NCBI RefSeq assembly: GCF_018224615.1
Contig: NZ_JAGTUK010000001.1
Span: forward strand, 248,001-312,000
Direction of reading: 5' to 3'
DNA length: 64,000 bases
Origin: Microbacterium paraoxydans
GTDB lineage: Bacteria > Actinomycetota > Actinomycetes > Actinomycetales > Microbacteriaceae
Part shown: in pieces, positions 10,813 through 18,963 of the stretch
How the letters are laid out: every line of letters begins with the position of its first letter
Position numbering within the stretch: the first letter of the stretch is position 1
Program-made: the position numbers and the translations under genes
The notes under the pieces: model-generated
What the model was told of the DNA's origin: nothing
What the model saw: only the letters and a program-made list of their open reading frames with translations
Database searches by the model: none

Positions 10813-11571
10813 ATGAGCCAGCGCCCCGTCGCCATCGTCACCGGAGGCTCCGCCGGCATCGGCTGGGAGATCGGACAGCGGCTGTCCGCGGACGGCTACG
10901 TCGTCGTCGCGACCGACCGCGTGCCCGGGCTCACCGCGGGCGACAACCCCGCCGGCATCCTGTGGCGAGAGCTCGACGTGACCGACCACGCCGCAGTCGA
11001 CCGCGTGTTCGGCGAGGTCGAGGCGGAGCTCGGGCCGATCGAGGTGCTGGTCAACAACGCGGGCATCCAGCGGCACCGCGGCATCGAAGACCTCACGTGG
11101 GACGAGTGGTCCGCCGTGGTGGACGTGAACCTGCACGGGGTGTTCTCCGCGCTCCAGGCCGCCGGGCGCCGCATGCTCGACCGCGGCGACGGTCGCATCG
11201 TCAACATCTCCTCCATCTCCTCGCGCGGGTCCGCGGGGCGCGCGCCGTATGCCACGACCAAGGCCGCCGTGATCGGCCTCACGGCCACGGCCGGAGCGGA
11301 GTGGGCGTCGCGCGGCGTGCGCGTGAACGCCGTGGCTCCCGGCTACGTCGACACCGGGGTGTTCCGCCAGGGCGTCGAGCAGGGCACGCTGAGCCTCGAC
11401 ACGATCCTGTCGCGCATCCCCGCGAAGCGCCTGGCCGATGCGAGCGAGATCGCCGCGGCCGTGAGCTTCCTGGTGTCCGACCAGTCGCGCTACATGAACG
11501 GTCAGACGCTGTACGTCGACGGCGGGTTCATGGTGGACTACGGCGTGCCCCTCGCGAAGAAGCCCGAATGA
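10813..11571 (+). CDS. SDR-family NAD(P)-dependent oxidoreductase
   Basis: Classical short-chain dehydrogenase of 252 residues: cofactor motif TGGSAGIG near the N-terminus, NNAG (VLVNNAGIQRHRG), catalytic serine in NISSISS and YATTK (Tyr-X3-Lys). ATG 10813 follows GAGGAGAG; an in-frame ATG at 10798 overlaps the ribosome site and is less likely. It overlaps the enolase-family gene by ATGA. In sugar-acid pathways this family oxidises aldoses to lactones or 2-keto-3-deoxy acids; which step it performs cannot be told from sequence. Confidence 0.93.
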   Translation: MSQRPVAIVTGGSAGIGWEIGQRLSADGYVVVATDRVPGLTAGDNPAGILWRELDVTDHAAVDRVFGEVEAELGPIEVLVNNAGIQRHRGIEDLTWDEWSAVVDVNLHGVFSALQAAGRRMLDRGDGRIVNISSISSRGSAGRAPYATTKAAVIGLTATAGAEWASRGVRVNAVAPGYVDTGVFRQGVEQGTLSLDTILSRIPAKRLADASEIAAAVSFLVSDQSRYMNGQTLYVDGGFMVDYGVPLAKKPE

Positions 11572-12644
11572 GCGCGATCGCCCGCATCGACACCGCCACG
11601 GTGGTGCTGCCGCTGCCCGCGCCGCTGCAGCTCGGCGCCATGACCGTGACCCGCCGCGAGTACACCGCCGTGCGGGTGACCGCGGGCGACGGCACGACGG
11701 GCGTGGCGTACTGCCTGTCGCGCGAGGCGCCGATGGCGGAGATCGTGGAGCGGCTCGTCGCCCCGCACGCGGTCGGCGTGGACGCGGACGACCCCGCCGC
11801 CGCGTGGGACCGGATGCTGCGGGGGAGCGCGATCGTCGGACGGGTCGGGCTCGTGCGGCGGGCGATCGGCCTGGTCGACATCGCGCTGTGGGACATCGCG
11901 GCGCGTCGGGCCGGGGTGCCGCTGTGGCGTCTGCTCGGCACGGGCGACGCCCCGCGCGATGCGATGCTCGTGGCGGCGTATCCCTCTCCCGGGCGCATGC
12001 CGCGGGCGGTCGCGGACGAGGTGCTGGCGCAGGCTCCCGGGTGGTCGCAGGTGAAGATCTCCCGCATTCCCGATCCGGCATACATGCGCGAGCTGCTGGC
12101 GATCCTGAACGCCGAGCTGCCCGCCGAGACGCGACTCGTGGTGGACGTGGGCTTCGGGTGGCCCGACGCCGACACGGCTCTCGCGGAGCTGGCGCAGTGG
12201 GGGAACCCGCGGCTCGGGTGGCTGGAGGATCCGCTGCTGCCCGAAGATGCGGAGGGCGTCGCGCGGATCCGTCGCGGCTCCGGGCTCCCCGTCGCGGTGG
12301 GCGACGAGGTCACCGATCCCGCGGTGCTGCAGGCGCTCGTGGAGGTCGGCGGCGTGGAGGCGCTGCGGCTCGACGTGGTCGCGATCGGCGGCATCACGCC
12401 CGCCCGGGAGCTGATCGCGTGGGCGGCCGAGCGCGGCGTGCCCGTGTCGGGCCACGTGTACCCGGAGGTCACGGCGCACCTCGGCATCCAGGTGGAGACC
12501 TTCGCGCGCGGCGTGAACCCCTACGATCCCGCGCCCTCCTTCGTGACGGGCGGCCCGCAATTCGATGGCACCGTGACCCCGAGCGACGTGCCGGGCCTCG
12601 GGTTCGGCCTCGACCCCGCCGTGTTCCGATTCGAGAGGGACTGA
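11568..12644 (+). CDS. Enolase-superfamily (MR/MLE-type) dehydratase or racemase
   Basis: 358-residue cytoplasmic enzyme of the mandelate racemase/muconate lactonizing group. The N-terminal capping domain is followed by a barrel with VKISR (base region at the end of strand 2), metal ligands in VVDVGFGW, WLEDPL and VGDEVTD, and a histidine in SGHVYPE. This metal-ligand and His pattern fits acid-sugar dehydratases, which remove water from aldonates to give 2-keto-3-deoxy acids, but racemases share it. It starts inside the SDR stop (ATGA) and is followed at 2 bases by a second SDR, so it likely performs the middle step between two oxidations. Confidence 0.9.
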   Translation: MSAIARIDTATVVLPLPAPLQLGAMTVTRREYTAVRVTAGDGTTGVAYCLSREAPMAEIVERLVAPHAVGVDADDPAAAWDRMLRGSAIVGRVGLVRRAIGLVDIALWDIAARRAGVPLWRLLGTGDAPRDAMLVAAYPSPGRMPRAVADEVLAQAPGWSQVKISRIPDPAYMRELLAILNAELPAETRLVVDVGFGWPDADTALAELAQWGNPRLGWLEDPLLPEDAEGVARIRRGSGLPVAVGDEVTDPAVLQALVEVGGVEALRLDVVAIGGITPARELIAWAAERGVPVSGHVYPEVTAHLGIQVETFARGVNPYDPAPSFVTGGPQFDGTVTPSDVPGLGFGLDPAVFRFERD

Positions 12645-12645
12645 C

Positions 12646-13449
12646 ATGACCGATTCCCCGCGCAGCGTCGTGGTCACCGGAAGCGCGAAGGGCATCGGCC
12701 GCGCGGTCGCCGAGCGCCTCACGGCCGACGGATGGGTCGTCGTCGGGCTCGAGCGCACGCCCGGCTCGCGCACCGTCGAGGAGGGGGCGGCCGCGGAGGT
12801 GGTGCTCGGCGACGCGTCCGACCGCGCGGCGCACGAGCGCGCGGCGACGGCGGCCAGGGCGCGCGCACCCCTGGCCGGGTGGGTGAACAACGCCGGGATC
12901 ACGAAGCGCACACCGCTGCACGACCTCGACGAGTCGGTGGTGCGCGACATCCTCGACATCAACGGCTTCGGCTACCTGTGGGGCTGCTCGGCCGCCGTGT
13001 CCGCGTTCCTCGACCAGGGCGTGGCGGGGGCGATCGTGAACATCGGCTCGATCCACGGGCGCTCGAGCTTCGTCGACCACGCCGCGTACGAGTTCACGAA
13101 GGGCGGCATCGATGCGCTCACCCGGAGCGTGGCGGTGACGTATGGCGGTCTGGGCATACGCGCGAACACGGTCGCTCCCGGTGGCGTGCGCACGCCGCAC
13201 CTGGAGGCGCAGATCGCCCGCGCGGCCGATCCGGCGGCGGAGGAGCGGGCGCTCGCGGAGGGGCCGCCGATGGGGCGCATCGCCCGGGCCGAGGAGGTCG
13301 CCGCGGTCACCGCATTCCTGCTGTCGGACGAGGCGCCGTACCTGTCGGGCCAGTCGATCGCGGTCGACGGCGCGTGGACGGCCTCCTTCGGCGACATCAC
13401 GCTCGACCCCGCCCTGCGCGCCCGCTTCGACGCCGGCGCCGGTTCGTAG
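12646..13449 (+). CDS. SDR-family oxidoreductase, candidate 2-keto-3-deoxy-acid dehydrogenase
   Basis: 267-residue SDR with TGSAKGIG, WVNNAGITKRT, NIGSIHG and YEFTK (Tyr-X3-Lys). The start codon comes 1 base after the enolase stop, so the two are co-translated. In the L-fuconate and L-rhamnonate routes an SDR acts directly after the enolase-type dehydratase, making a 2,4-diketo acid for an FAH-fold hydrolase; an FAH gene is present at 16992. That role is inferred from gene order and family only. C-terminal residues extend slightly past the usual SDR end. Confidence 0.9.
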   Translation: MTDSPRSVVVTGSAKGIGRAVAERLTADGWVVVGLERTPGSRTVEEGAAAEVVLGDASDRAAHERAATAARARAPLAGWVNNAGITKRTPLHDLDESVVRDILDINGFGYLWGCSAAVSAFLDQGVAGAIVNIGSIHGRSSFVDHAAYEFTKGGIDALTRSVAVTYGGLGIRANTVAPGGVRTPHLEAQIARAADPAAEERALAEGPPMGRIARAEEVAAVTAFLLSDEAPYLSGQSIAVDGAWTASFGDITLDPALRARFDAGAGS

Positions 13450-13461
13450 AGCGCGTCCCCT

Positions 13462-13492
13462 CGGTTCCTGAGCGAGCGAAGCGAGACGAAGG
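13462..13492. repeat. Interspersed repeat (GAGCGAGCGAAGCGAGACG type)
   Basis: A 24-bp core (13468-13491, beginning CTGAGCGAGCGAAG) recurs exactly in opposite orientation at 38772-38795. It lies between the SDR operon and dinB and separates the two transcription units. Confidence 0.7.
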
Positions 13493-13551
13493 ACGCCGCC
13501 CGCCCGATGTCCGCGGTCCGTGCGACGATCCGCTCGTCGACGGGAGAACGG

Positions 13552-14748
13552 ATGCGTGGGGAAGCCACCGTGCTGCACGCCGACCTCGATGCGTTCTATG
13601 CGTCGGTCGAGCAGCGCGACGCTCCGGAGCTCCGCGGCCGGCCGGTGATCGTGGGCGGCGGGGTCGTGCTGGCAGCGAGCTACGAGGCCAAGGCGCGCGG
13701 GGTGCGCACGGCCATGGGCGGACGGCAGGCGCGCGAACTGTGCCCCGATGCGGTCGTGGTGCCGCCGCGCATGGAGGCGTACTCGGCCGCGAGCAAGGAG
13801 GTGTTCGCGATCTTCCGCGACACGACGCCGCTGGTCGAGGGGCTGTCGATCGACGAGGCGTTCCTGGAGGTCGGGGGTCTGCGGCGCATCGCGGGCACGC
13901 CGGAGGAGATCGCGGTGCGGCTGCGGGCGCGCGTGCGACGCGAGGTCGGGCTGGCGATCTCGGTCGGGGTCGCGCGTACCAAGTTCCTGGCCAAGGTCGC
14001 GAGCGCCGTGAGCAAGCCGGACGGGCTGCTGGTGGTCGAACCCGAGCGGGAGGAGCAGTTCCTGCTGCCGCTCCCGGTCGAGCGGCTGTGGGGCGTGGGC
14101 GCGGTGACGGCCGAGAAGCTGCACCGCTACGGCGTGCGCACGGTGGGGCAGCTCGCCGAGCTCGAGGCCGCGACGGCGGAGCGCATGCTGGGCAAGGCCA
14201 CGGGCGCGCACGTGCACGCTCTGGCCCGACTGCGGGATCCGCGGCCGGTCGACACCACGCGGCGCCGCGGATCGATCGGCTCGCAGCGGGCGCTCGGCAG
14301 CCGGCCGCGGTCGCCCGAGGAGCTCGACCTCATCCTCACGCAGCTCCTCGACCGGCTCGCGCGGCGACTTCGCGACGGCGACCGCGTGTGCCGCACGGTG
14401 GTGCTGCGGCTGCGGTTCGGCGACTTCACGAAGGCGACGCGCTCCCGCACGCTCGGCGCGCCGACCGACCGCACCGCCCTCCTGCTCACGGTGGCGCGTG
14501 CCCTCCTCGCCGCGGCGCAGTCCGACATCGCCGCGCGCGGCATCACGCTGATCGGCCTGTCCCTCACCCAGCTCGACCGTGCCGACCGGGTGCAACCGGA
14601 GCTGCCGATCGACTGGGGGGACGAGGCGCGGCTCGACTCCGTGCTCGACACGCTGCGGGACCGCTACGGCGCGACCTCGGTCTCCCGTGCGGCGCAGCTC
14701 GGCCGCGACCCCGGGTGGTCGACGCCGATCCTCCCGGAGCACGAGTGA
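13552..14748 (+). CDS. dinB: DNA polymerase IV (Y-family translesion polymerase)
   Basis: Error-prone lesion-bypass polymerase of about 398 residues. Catalytic motifs are HADLDAFYASVEQ at the N-terminus and LSIDEAFLEV (SIDE, metal-binding Asp and Glu). A helix-hairpin-helix region follows (LWGVGAVTAEKLHRYGV), then the little-finger domain. ATG 13552 is used because GGGAGAACG precedes it; ATG 13507 is in frame and would add 15 residues. No beta-clamp motif is obvious at the C-terminus. There is no GntR operator, so it is probably a bystander within the catabolic locus. Confidence 0.94.
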   Translation: MRGEATVLHADLDAFYASVEQRDAPELRGRPVIVGGGVVLAASYEAKARGVRTAMGGRQARELCPDAVVVPPRMEAYSAASKEVFAIFRDTTPLVEGLSIDEAFLEVGGLRRIAGTPEEIAVRLRARVRREVGLAISVGVARTKFLAKVASAVSKPDGLLVVEPEREEQFLLPLPVERLWGVGAVTAEKLHRYGVRTVGQLAELEAATAERMLGKATGAHVHALARLRDPRPVDTTRRRGSIGSQRALGSRPRSPEELDLILTQLLDRLARRLRDGDRVCRTVVLRLRFGDFTKATRSRTLGAPTDRTALLLTVARALLAAAQSDIAARGITLIGLSLTQLDRADRVQPELPIDWGDEARLDSVLDTLRDRYGATSVSRAAQLGRDPGWSTPILPEHE

Positions 14749-14835
14749 GGTACGGGCGGGATCGCGCGTGGCGTCGTCGTGCGCATCGCCCGTCGCGCGG
14801 ACGGCCGTCGCCGACGGTGGCTCCGGCCCCGCGGC

Positions 14836-15186
14836 TCAGGCCTTGAGCATCGAGGCGCGGGAGATGCGGCCGTCCACGACGTCGAAGGTCGCGATGGTCT
14901 CGGTCGCGACGCCCGCGTTGATGACCTGCTCCTGCGCGACGACCCATCGCGTGCCGAACAGCACGCTGCTGTCGATCACGCAGGAGAGCTCGGGGTTCTG
15001 CAGCCGCGGCTCGTAGAACGCCCGGATCGCGGCCGCCCCGACGATCGGCTCCGGGGTGACCCCGGTGATGACGGCGTCGTCGGCGTAGGTGGCGACGAAC
15101 GCGTCGAGGTCGTGCGCGTTGAACGCGTCGAGCTGCGCCTGCACGGTGTCGTGCGCGGAGCGGGCGAGGGTGGTGTGGTCAGTCAA
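14836..15186 (-). CDS. NTF2-like (SnoaL/SgcJ-type) small protein
   Basis: 116-residue protein with the cone-shaped NTF2 fold pattern: an N-terminal helix (VQAQLDAFNAHDLDAFVATY), then ADDAVITG and FDVVDGRISR. Members act as small isomerases, hydratases or ligand binders, often with no defined activity. It overlaps the upstream SDR by 8 bases, so it is the second gene of a two-gene operon whose promoter carries operator 5. A helper role in the same pathway is inferred. Confidence 0.85.
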   Translation of the reverse strand: MTDHTTLARSAHDTVQAQLDAFNAHDLDAFVATYADDAVITGVTPEPIVGAAAIRAFYEPRLQNPELSCVIDSSVLFGTRWVVAQEQVINAGVATETIATFDVVDGRISRASMLKA

Positions 15187-15928
15187 TTCGAACTCCTCCG
15201 TTGACGTCGTAGGTGGCGCCGGTGATGAAGCGGGCGCGCTCGGAGGCGAGCGACGCGATGATCCAGGCGACGTCGGCGGGCTCGCCGAACGCTCCGAGCG
15301 GGATGCCGGCTTCGAGCTTCGCGCGCCCTTCGCCCTGCAGCTGGTCGGTGATGGCGCTCGTGACGGGGCCGGGGGTGACGGCGTTGACGCGGATGCGCTC
15401 GGCCGCGAGATGCCGGGCGAAGCTGCGCGTGATGGCGAGCAGTGCGCCCTTGCTCGCGGCGTAGTGGATGCCGGTCTGCAGCGCGCCGACCTGTCCGGCG
15501 ATCGAGGCGATGTTGATCACCGAGCGGTCGCCCTCCGCGGCCCGCAGCAGCGGGAGCGCGGCGCGGGTGAGCAGGAACGTGCCGCGCGCGTTGGTCTCCA
15601 TCACGAGGTCCCACTCGTCGATGTCGATCTCGGGGTAGGGCGTGTACGGGCAGACGCCACCGTTGTTGATGAGCACGTGCAGCTCGCCCCAGGTGACGGT
15701 GATGCGGTCGGTGACGGCGTCGATGGAGGCGGGGTCGCGCAGGTCGAGCTGCGACACGAGCACCTCGGCGGCTCCGGCCGCGCGGCACTCCTCGGCGACG
15801 CGTTCGGCCTCGGCCTCCCGCCCGGCGTAGGTGATCCAGAGGGCGTACCCCTCGCGGGCGAGTTCGAGAGCGGCGGCGGTTCCGATGCCGGAACTCGCAC
15901 CGGTCACAAGGGCGCGGCGAACAGTCAT
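15179..15928 (-). CDS. SDR-family oxidoreductase (third of the locus)
   Basis: 249-residue classical SDR: TGASSGIG, VLINNGGVCPYTP (NNGG instead of NNAG), NIASIAG and YAASK catalytic motif, ending VNGGVRID. It is divergent from the 2-hydroxyacid dehydrogenase, with two GntR-type operators in the 75-bp gap, one only 8 bp from this start codon. It resembles 3-ketoacyl-ACP reductase/glucose dehydrogenase-type SDRs, but its substrate is open. Confidence 0.93.
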   Translation of the reverse strand: MTVRRALVTGASSGIGTAAALELAREGYALWITYAGREAEAERVAEECRAAGAAEVLVSQLDLRDPASIDAVTDRITVTWGELHVLINNGGVCPYTPYPEIDIDEWDLVMETNARGTFLLTRAALPLLRAAEGDRSVINIASIAGQVGALQTGIHYAASKGALLAITRSFARHLAAERIRVNAVTPGPVTSAITDQLQGEGRAKLEAGIPLGAFGEPADVAWIIASLASERARFITGATYDVNGGVRID

Positions 15929-15935
15929 GCCTAAA

Positions 15936-15945
15936 CGCTATAGCA
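15936..15945. promoter_or_regulatory. Putative GntR operator 5 (CGCTATAGCA)
   Basis: One mismatch to the palindrome, directly before the minus-strand SDR start; binding here would block its translation initiation region or promoter. Confidence 0.72.
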
Positions 15946-15985
15946 ACATCGGCCCGATGTCAGCGCTGTACTTCTATTTGCTAGA

Positions 15986-15995
15986 TGCTATAGCA
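15986..15995. promoter_or_regulatory. Putative GntR operator 6 (TGCTATAGCA)
   Basis: Perfect palindrome with half-site TTGCTAG just upstream, 8 bp before the ATG of the hydroxyacid dehydrogenase. Confidence 0.8.
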
Positions 15996-16003
15996 TCGCT
16001 CCC

Positions 16004-16978
16004 ATGACTGCGCCGTTCATCCTCGTCACCGACTGCGACCTCCCGGGGACCGTCATCGAAGACACCCTGCGCGGCGCCGGGCTCCGTGCCGAGCGTGCCG
16101 CCTCCGGCAGCCCCGACGACATCGCCGCGCGCGGCGCCGAGGCCGAGGGGCTCGTCGTGCAGTGGGCCCGCATCGACGGCGAGCTCATGGACCGCATGCC
16201 GAACCTGCGCATCATCAGCCGCGTGGGCATCGGCTACGACATGATCGACGTCGAGGCCGCGACCGCCCGGGGCATCGCCGTCGCCAACACCCCCAGCTAC
16301 TGCATCGAAGAGGTCGCCGCGCACACCGTGGCCATGGTCATGACGCAGGCGCGGGGCCTGCCCGCCTACGACCGCGCCGTGCGCTCCGGCACGTGGAAGG
16401 CCGTGGACGCCCGCCCCCTCGCCGTGCGTCCGTCCACCACCACGGTATCGGTCCTGGGCTTCGGCCGCATCGGCTCGCTCGTCGCCCGCGGGCTGCGCGG
16501 CCTCGGGTTCCGCGTACTCGTCGCCGACCCGTACGCCCCCGCCGATGCCGTGCGCCAGGCCGGCTGCGAGCCCGTCGACCTGCCCGACGCGATCGCCGCC
16601 GCCGACATCCTCACGCTGCACGTGCCGCTCACCGAGGCCACCCGGCACCTGATCGACCGGGCCGCCCTCGCGACCATGAAACCCGGCGCCGTGATCGTCA
16701 ACACGTGCCGCGGTCCGCTGATCGACGAGGACGCGCTCGCCGCGTCCCTCCGCGACGGCCACCTGGGCGGCGCGGCGCTCGACGTCTTCGCTGGCGAGCC
16801 GCTCGCCGCGGACTCCCCGCTCCGTGACCTCGACGGGGTACTGCTCACTCCGCACGCCGCGTGGTACTCCCCCGAGGCGCTCGCCGACCTGCCCGTGCAC
16901 GCGGCCGAGAACATCGTCCGCTCGTTCGCGGGCGAGTCGGTGCCGATCGTGAACCCGACCTTCGCCGCCGCGCGCTGA
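16004..16978 (+). CDS. D-isomer-specific 2-hydroxyacid dehydrogenase
   Basis: 324-residue NAD-dependent dehydrogenase of the phosphoglycerate/glyoxylate reductase family. The cofactor motif is VLGFGRIGSLVARGL; the catalytic residues are seen in NTCRGPLIDED (Arg), FAGEPLA (Glu) and LTPHAAWYS (His). It lacks a regulatory ACT domain, so biosynthetic SerA is unlikely. It starts 8 bp after operator 6 and is followed by the FAH gene after 13 bp. A role in reducing or oxidising the 2-keto/2-hydroxy product of the pathway is inferred. Confidence 0.92.
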   Translation: MTAPFILVTDCDLPGTVIEDTLRGAGLRAERAASGSPDDIAARGAEAEGLVVQWARIDGELMDRMPNLRIISRVGIGYDMIDVEAATARGIAVANTPSYCIEEVAAHTVAMVMTQARGLPAYDRAVRSGTWKAVDARPLAVRPSTTTVSVLGFGRIGSLVARGLRGLGFRVLVADPYAPADAVRQAGCEPVDLPDAIAAADILTLHVPLTEATRHLIDRAALATMKPGAVIVNTCRGPLIDEDALAASLRDGHLGGAALDVFAGEPLAADSPLRDLDGVLLTPHAAWYSPEALADLPVHAAENIVRSFAGESVPIVNPTFAAAR

Positions 16979-16991
16979 CCGGAAGGACCCC

Positions 16992-17849
16992 ATGGAACTG
17001 CTGCGCCTCGGCCCCCGCGGCCACGAACGCCCGTACGTGCGCGACGACGCGGGCGTGATCCGCGACCTCTCCGCCCTCACCCGCGACATCGACGGGGCGT
17101 TCCTCGCGGCCGACGGCATCGCCCGCGTGCGTGAAGCCCTGCACCGCGGGGAGCTGCCGCCCGCCGACGTCGACGGCCTCCGCGTGGGCGCGCCCGTCGC
17201 CCGCCCGACCGCCGTGCTCTGCATCGGGCAGAACTACGCCGCGCACGCCGCCGAGTCGGGGTCGGAGCCGCCCGCGCACCCGGTGCTGTTCTTCAAGCAC
17301 CCGAACACCGTGGTCGGTCCGCACGACGTGGTGCTGCTGCCGCCCGGCGCCGAGAAGGTCGACTGGGAGGTGGAGCTCGCCGTCGTGATCGGCAAGCCCG
17401 CCCGCTACCTGCCGTCACCCGAGGCCGCGCGCGACGTGATCGCCGGATACACCATCTCGAACGACGTGTCGGAGCGCGCGTTCCAGCTCGACGTGTCGGG
17501 CGGGCAGTGGTCGAAGGGCAAGTGCTCCGAGACGTTCAACCCGCTCGGCCCCGCGCTGGTCCCCGCCGACGAGGTCGACCCGCAGGCGCTGCGGCTGCGG
17601 TCGTTCGTGAACGGCGAACCGCGGCAGGACTCCTCCACGGCCGACATGATCTTCCCGGTGCTCCAGCTGGTGCACGAGCTCAGTCACTATCTCGTGCTCG
17701 AACCGGGCGACGTGATCAACACCGGGACCCCGCAGGGTGTCGCGCTCTCCGGCCGCTTCCCGTACCTGCAGGACGGCGATGAGATGACGATCGAGATCGA
17801 GGGTCTCGGTCGTCAGTATCAGCGGACGGAGCGGGTGCACCTGCCCTGA
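16992..17849 (+). CDS. Fumarylacetoacetate hydrolase-family protein, candidate 2,4-diketo-3-deoxy-acid hydrolase
   Basis: 285 residues. A short N-terminal domain is followed by the FAH barrel: CIGQNYAAHAAE, metal ligands in WEVELAVVIG and TISNDVSERAF, and QWSKGKCSETFNPLGP, a stretch typical of the group that cleaves acylpyruvates and 2,4-diketo-3-deoxy sugar acids to pyruvate plus a hydroxy acid. It ends in TGTPQGVA, also conserved. It shares a promoter with the hydroxyacid dehydrogenase. Activity on a deoxysugar diketo acid is inferred from the enolase/SDR neighbours; other acylpyruvase activities are possible. Confidence 0.92.
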   Translation: MELLRLGPRGHERPYVRDDAGVIRDLSALTRDIDGAFLAADGIARVREALHRGELPPADVDGLRVGAPVARPTAVLCIGQNYAAHAAESGSEPPAHPVLFFKHPNTVVGPHDVVLLPPGAEKVDWEVELAVVIGKPARYLPSPEAARDVIAGYTISNDVSERAFQLDVSGGQWSKGKCSETFNPLGPALVPADEVDPQALRLRSFVNGEPRQDSSTADMIFPVLQLVHELSHYLVLEPGDVINTGTPQGVALSGRFPYLQDGDEMTIEIEGLGRQYQRTERVHLP

Positions 17850-17871
17850 TCCCGAACCCGGCGGCCTGTGT

Positions 17872-17911
17872 CCGCGGCACGGCTCCTTTCGCTGAGTGCG
17901 CCGTGTCGCGG
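17872..17911. terminator. Hairpin between convergent genes
   Basis: CCGCGGCACGGC and GCCGTGTCGCGG form a 12-bp stem (one G-U) with a 16-base loop, between the FAH gene and the facing membrane protein gene. A likely bidirectional terminator closing the catabolic locus; there is no T-run. Confidence 0.6.
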
Positions 17912-17955
17912 GCAGAGGTCGTCGGAGACGGAGGGGCGGGTGCGGGCCGGGGTGG

Positions 17956-18822
17956 TCAGGCGTTCTCGCGCGGGGTGGTGCGCGGCGGTGTGCGGGGCAG
18001 CGGGTCGGTGACGGGGATCCGCTCCGGCTCCGGCGTCGCGCTGGCCTCCGGCGTCGCGGTGGCTTGCGGGGTCGCGGCGGCGGGGGCGGAGGGGAGCTCC
18101 CTGGCGACCTGCTTCTCCAGCACCGTCACGGCTTCGTCCGACAGCAGGATGAGGCCGTCGAGCTCCTCGCGCACCCGCTTGTAGGCCACGTTGCGCTCGG
18201 CCTGTGTCGCCGACTCGTCGACCGCGACCTTCAGCAGCTGCTGCGCGCGGTCGAGGCGCTTGCGTTCCGCGTCCGTGAAGGTGGAGTCGCGCAGCCGGCG
18301 GGCGTCCTTCTCCGCGATCTCGAACGCGACCGCGTAGTCGCCCACGGCCTGCAGGTACTCCGCGACCTGCTGCTCCGAGAGCTGCGCGTCGGCCGACGCC
18401 GGGCGCAGGGCGTCCGCCGTCTTCTTCGCCCGCAGGAACGCCGCGGTGAGGGGCTGGCGGCCGTCGCTCATGGCGGGGAAGGCGATGAGCTTCGCCACGT
18501 CGAGTTCGTAGTCGAGCCACCGCGCGGTGATCTCGTCGTGCTCCGCGAACAGCCGGGCGAGCAGATCGTCGGTCGAGACCGGGGCCGACGTGTCGACGAC
18601 CGACGGTCCGCGGCGCTTGGCCTCGCGGCTCAGGGCGCGGGCCTCGATCTCGGCGGTCTTGAGCTGCGCCTTCATGCGCAGGGTCTCCAGGCGACGCTCG
18701 TGCCGGCGCTTCGAGCTGCGCTCCCACGCCTTCGCCACACCCCCGGCCATGCCCATGAGAGGGAAGACGAGCCACCAGTAGTTGCCCGCGAAGGTCCAGA
18801 AGCCCTGGATGAACTCGTCCAT
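17956..18822 (-). CDS. Membrane-anchored coiled-coil protein, unknown function
   Basis: 288 residues that I do not recognise as a named family. One hydrophobic segment near residues 13-30 (YWWLVFPLMGMAGGVA) is followed by a basic, helical stretch (SSKRRHERRLETLRMKAQLK), a long helical middle region, and a Pro/Thr/Ala-rich low-complexity tail after about residue 245. The layout suggests a single-pass inner membrane protein with a cytoplasmic helical domain. It is separated from the catabolic locus by a terminator-like hairpin. Confidence 0.75.
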   Translation of the reverse strand: MDEFIQGFWTFAGNYWWLVFPLMGMAGGVAKAWERSSKRRHERRLETLRMKAQLKTAEIEARALSREAKRRGPSVVDTSAPVSTDDLLARLFAEHDEITARWLDYELDVAKLIAFPAMSDGRQPLTAAFLRAKKTADALRPASADAQLSEQQVAEYLQAVGDYAVAFEIAEKDARRLRDSTFTDAERKRLDRAQQLLKVAVDESATQAERNVAYKRVREELDGLILLSDEAVTVLEKQVARELPSAPAAATPQATATPEASATPEPERIPVTDPLPRTPPRTTPRENA

Positions 18823-18963
18823 GATGGGTTCAGCCTACTGCGCGCCTTCGCCCGGCCGGGGGGGCTCCGGCGAGCGGCCTCGGCGGCTACGGTGGACGCA
18901 TGCCGGGCCGGAGCGGGGCCAGCCTGCCTCCGCGCACGCCCCGGCCGTGTCGAGGAGGAGAGC

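Noticed and set aside
12469..14742. 757-codon minus-strand frame over SDR and dinB
   Set aside because: Antisense of two well-supported genes.
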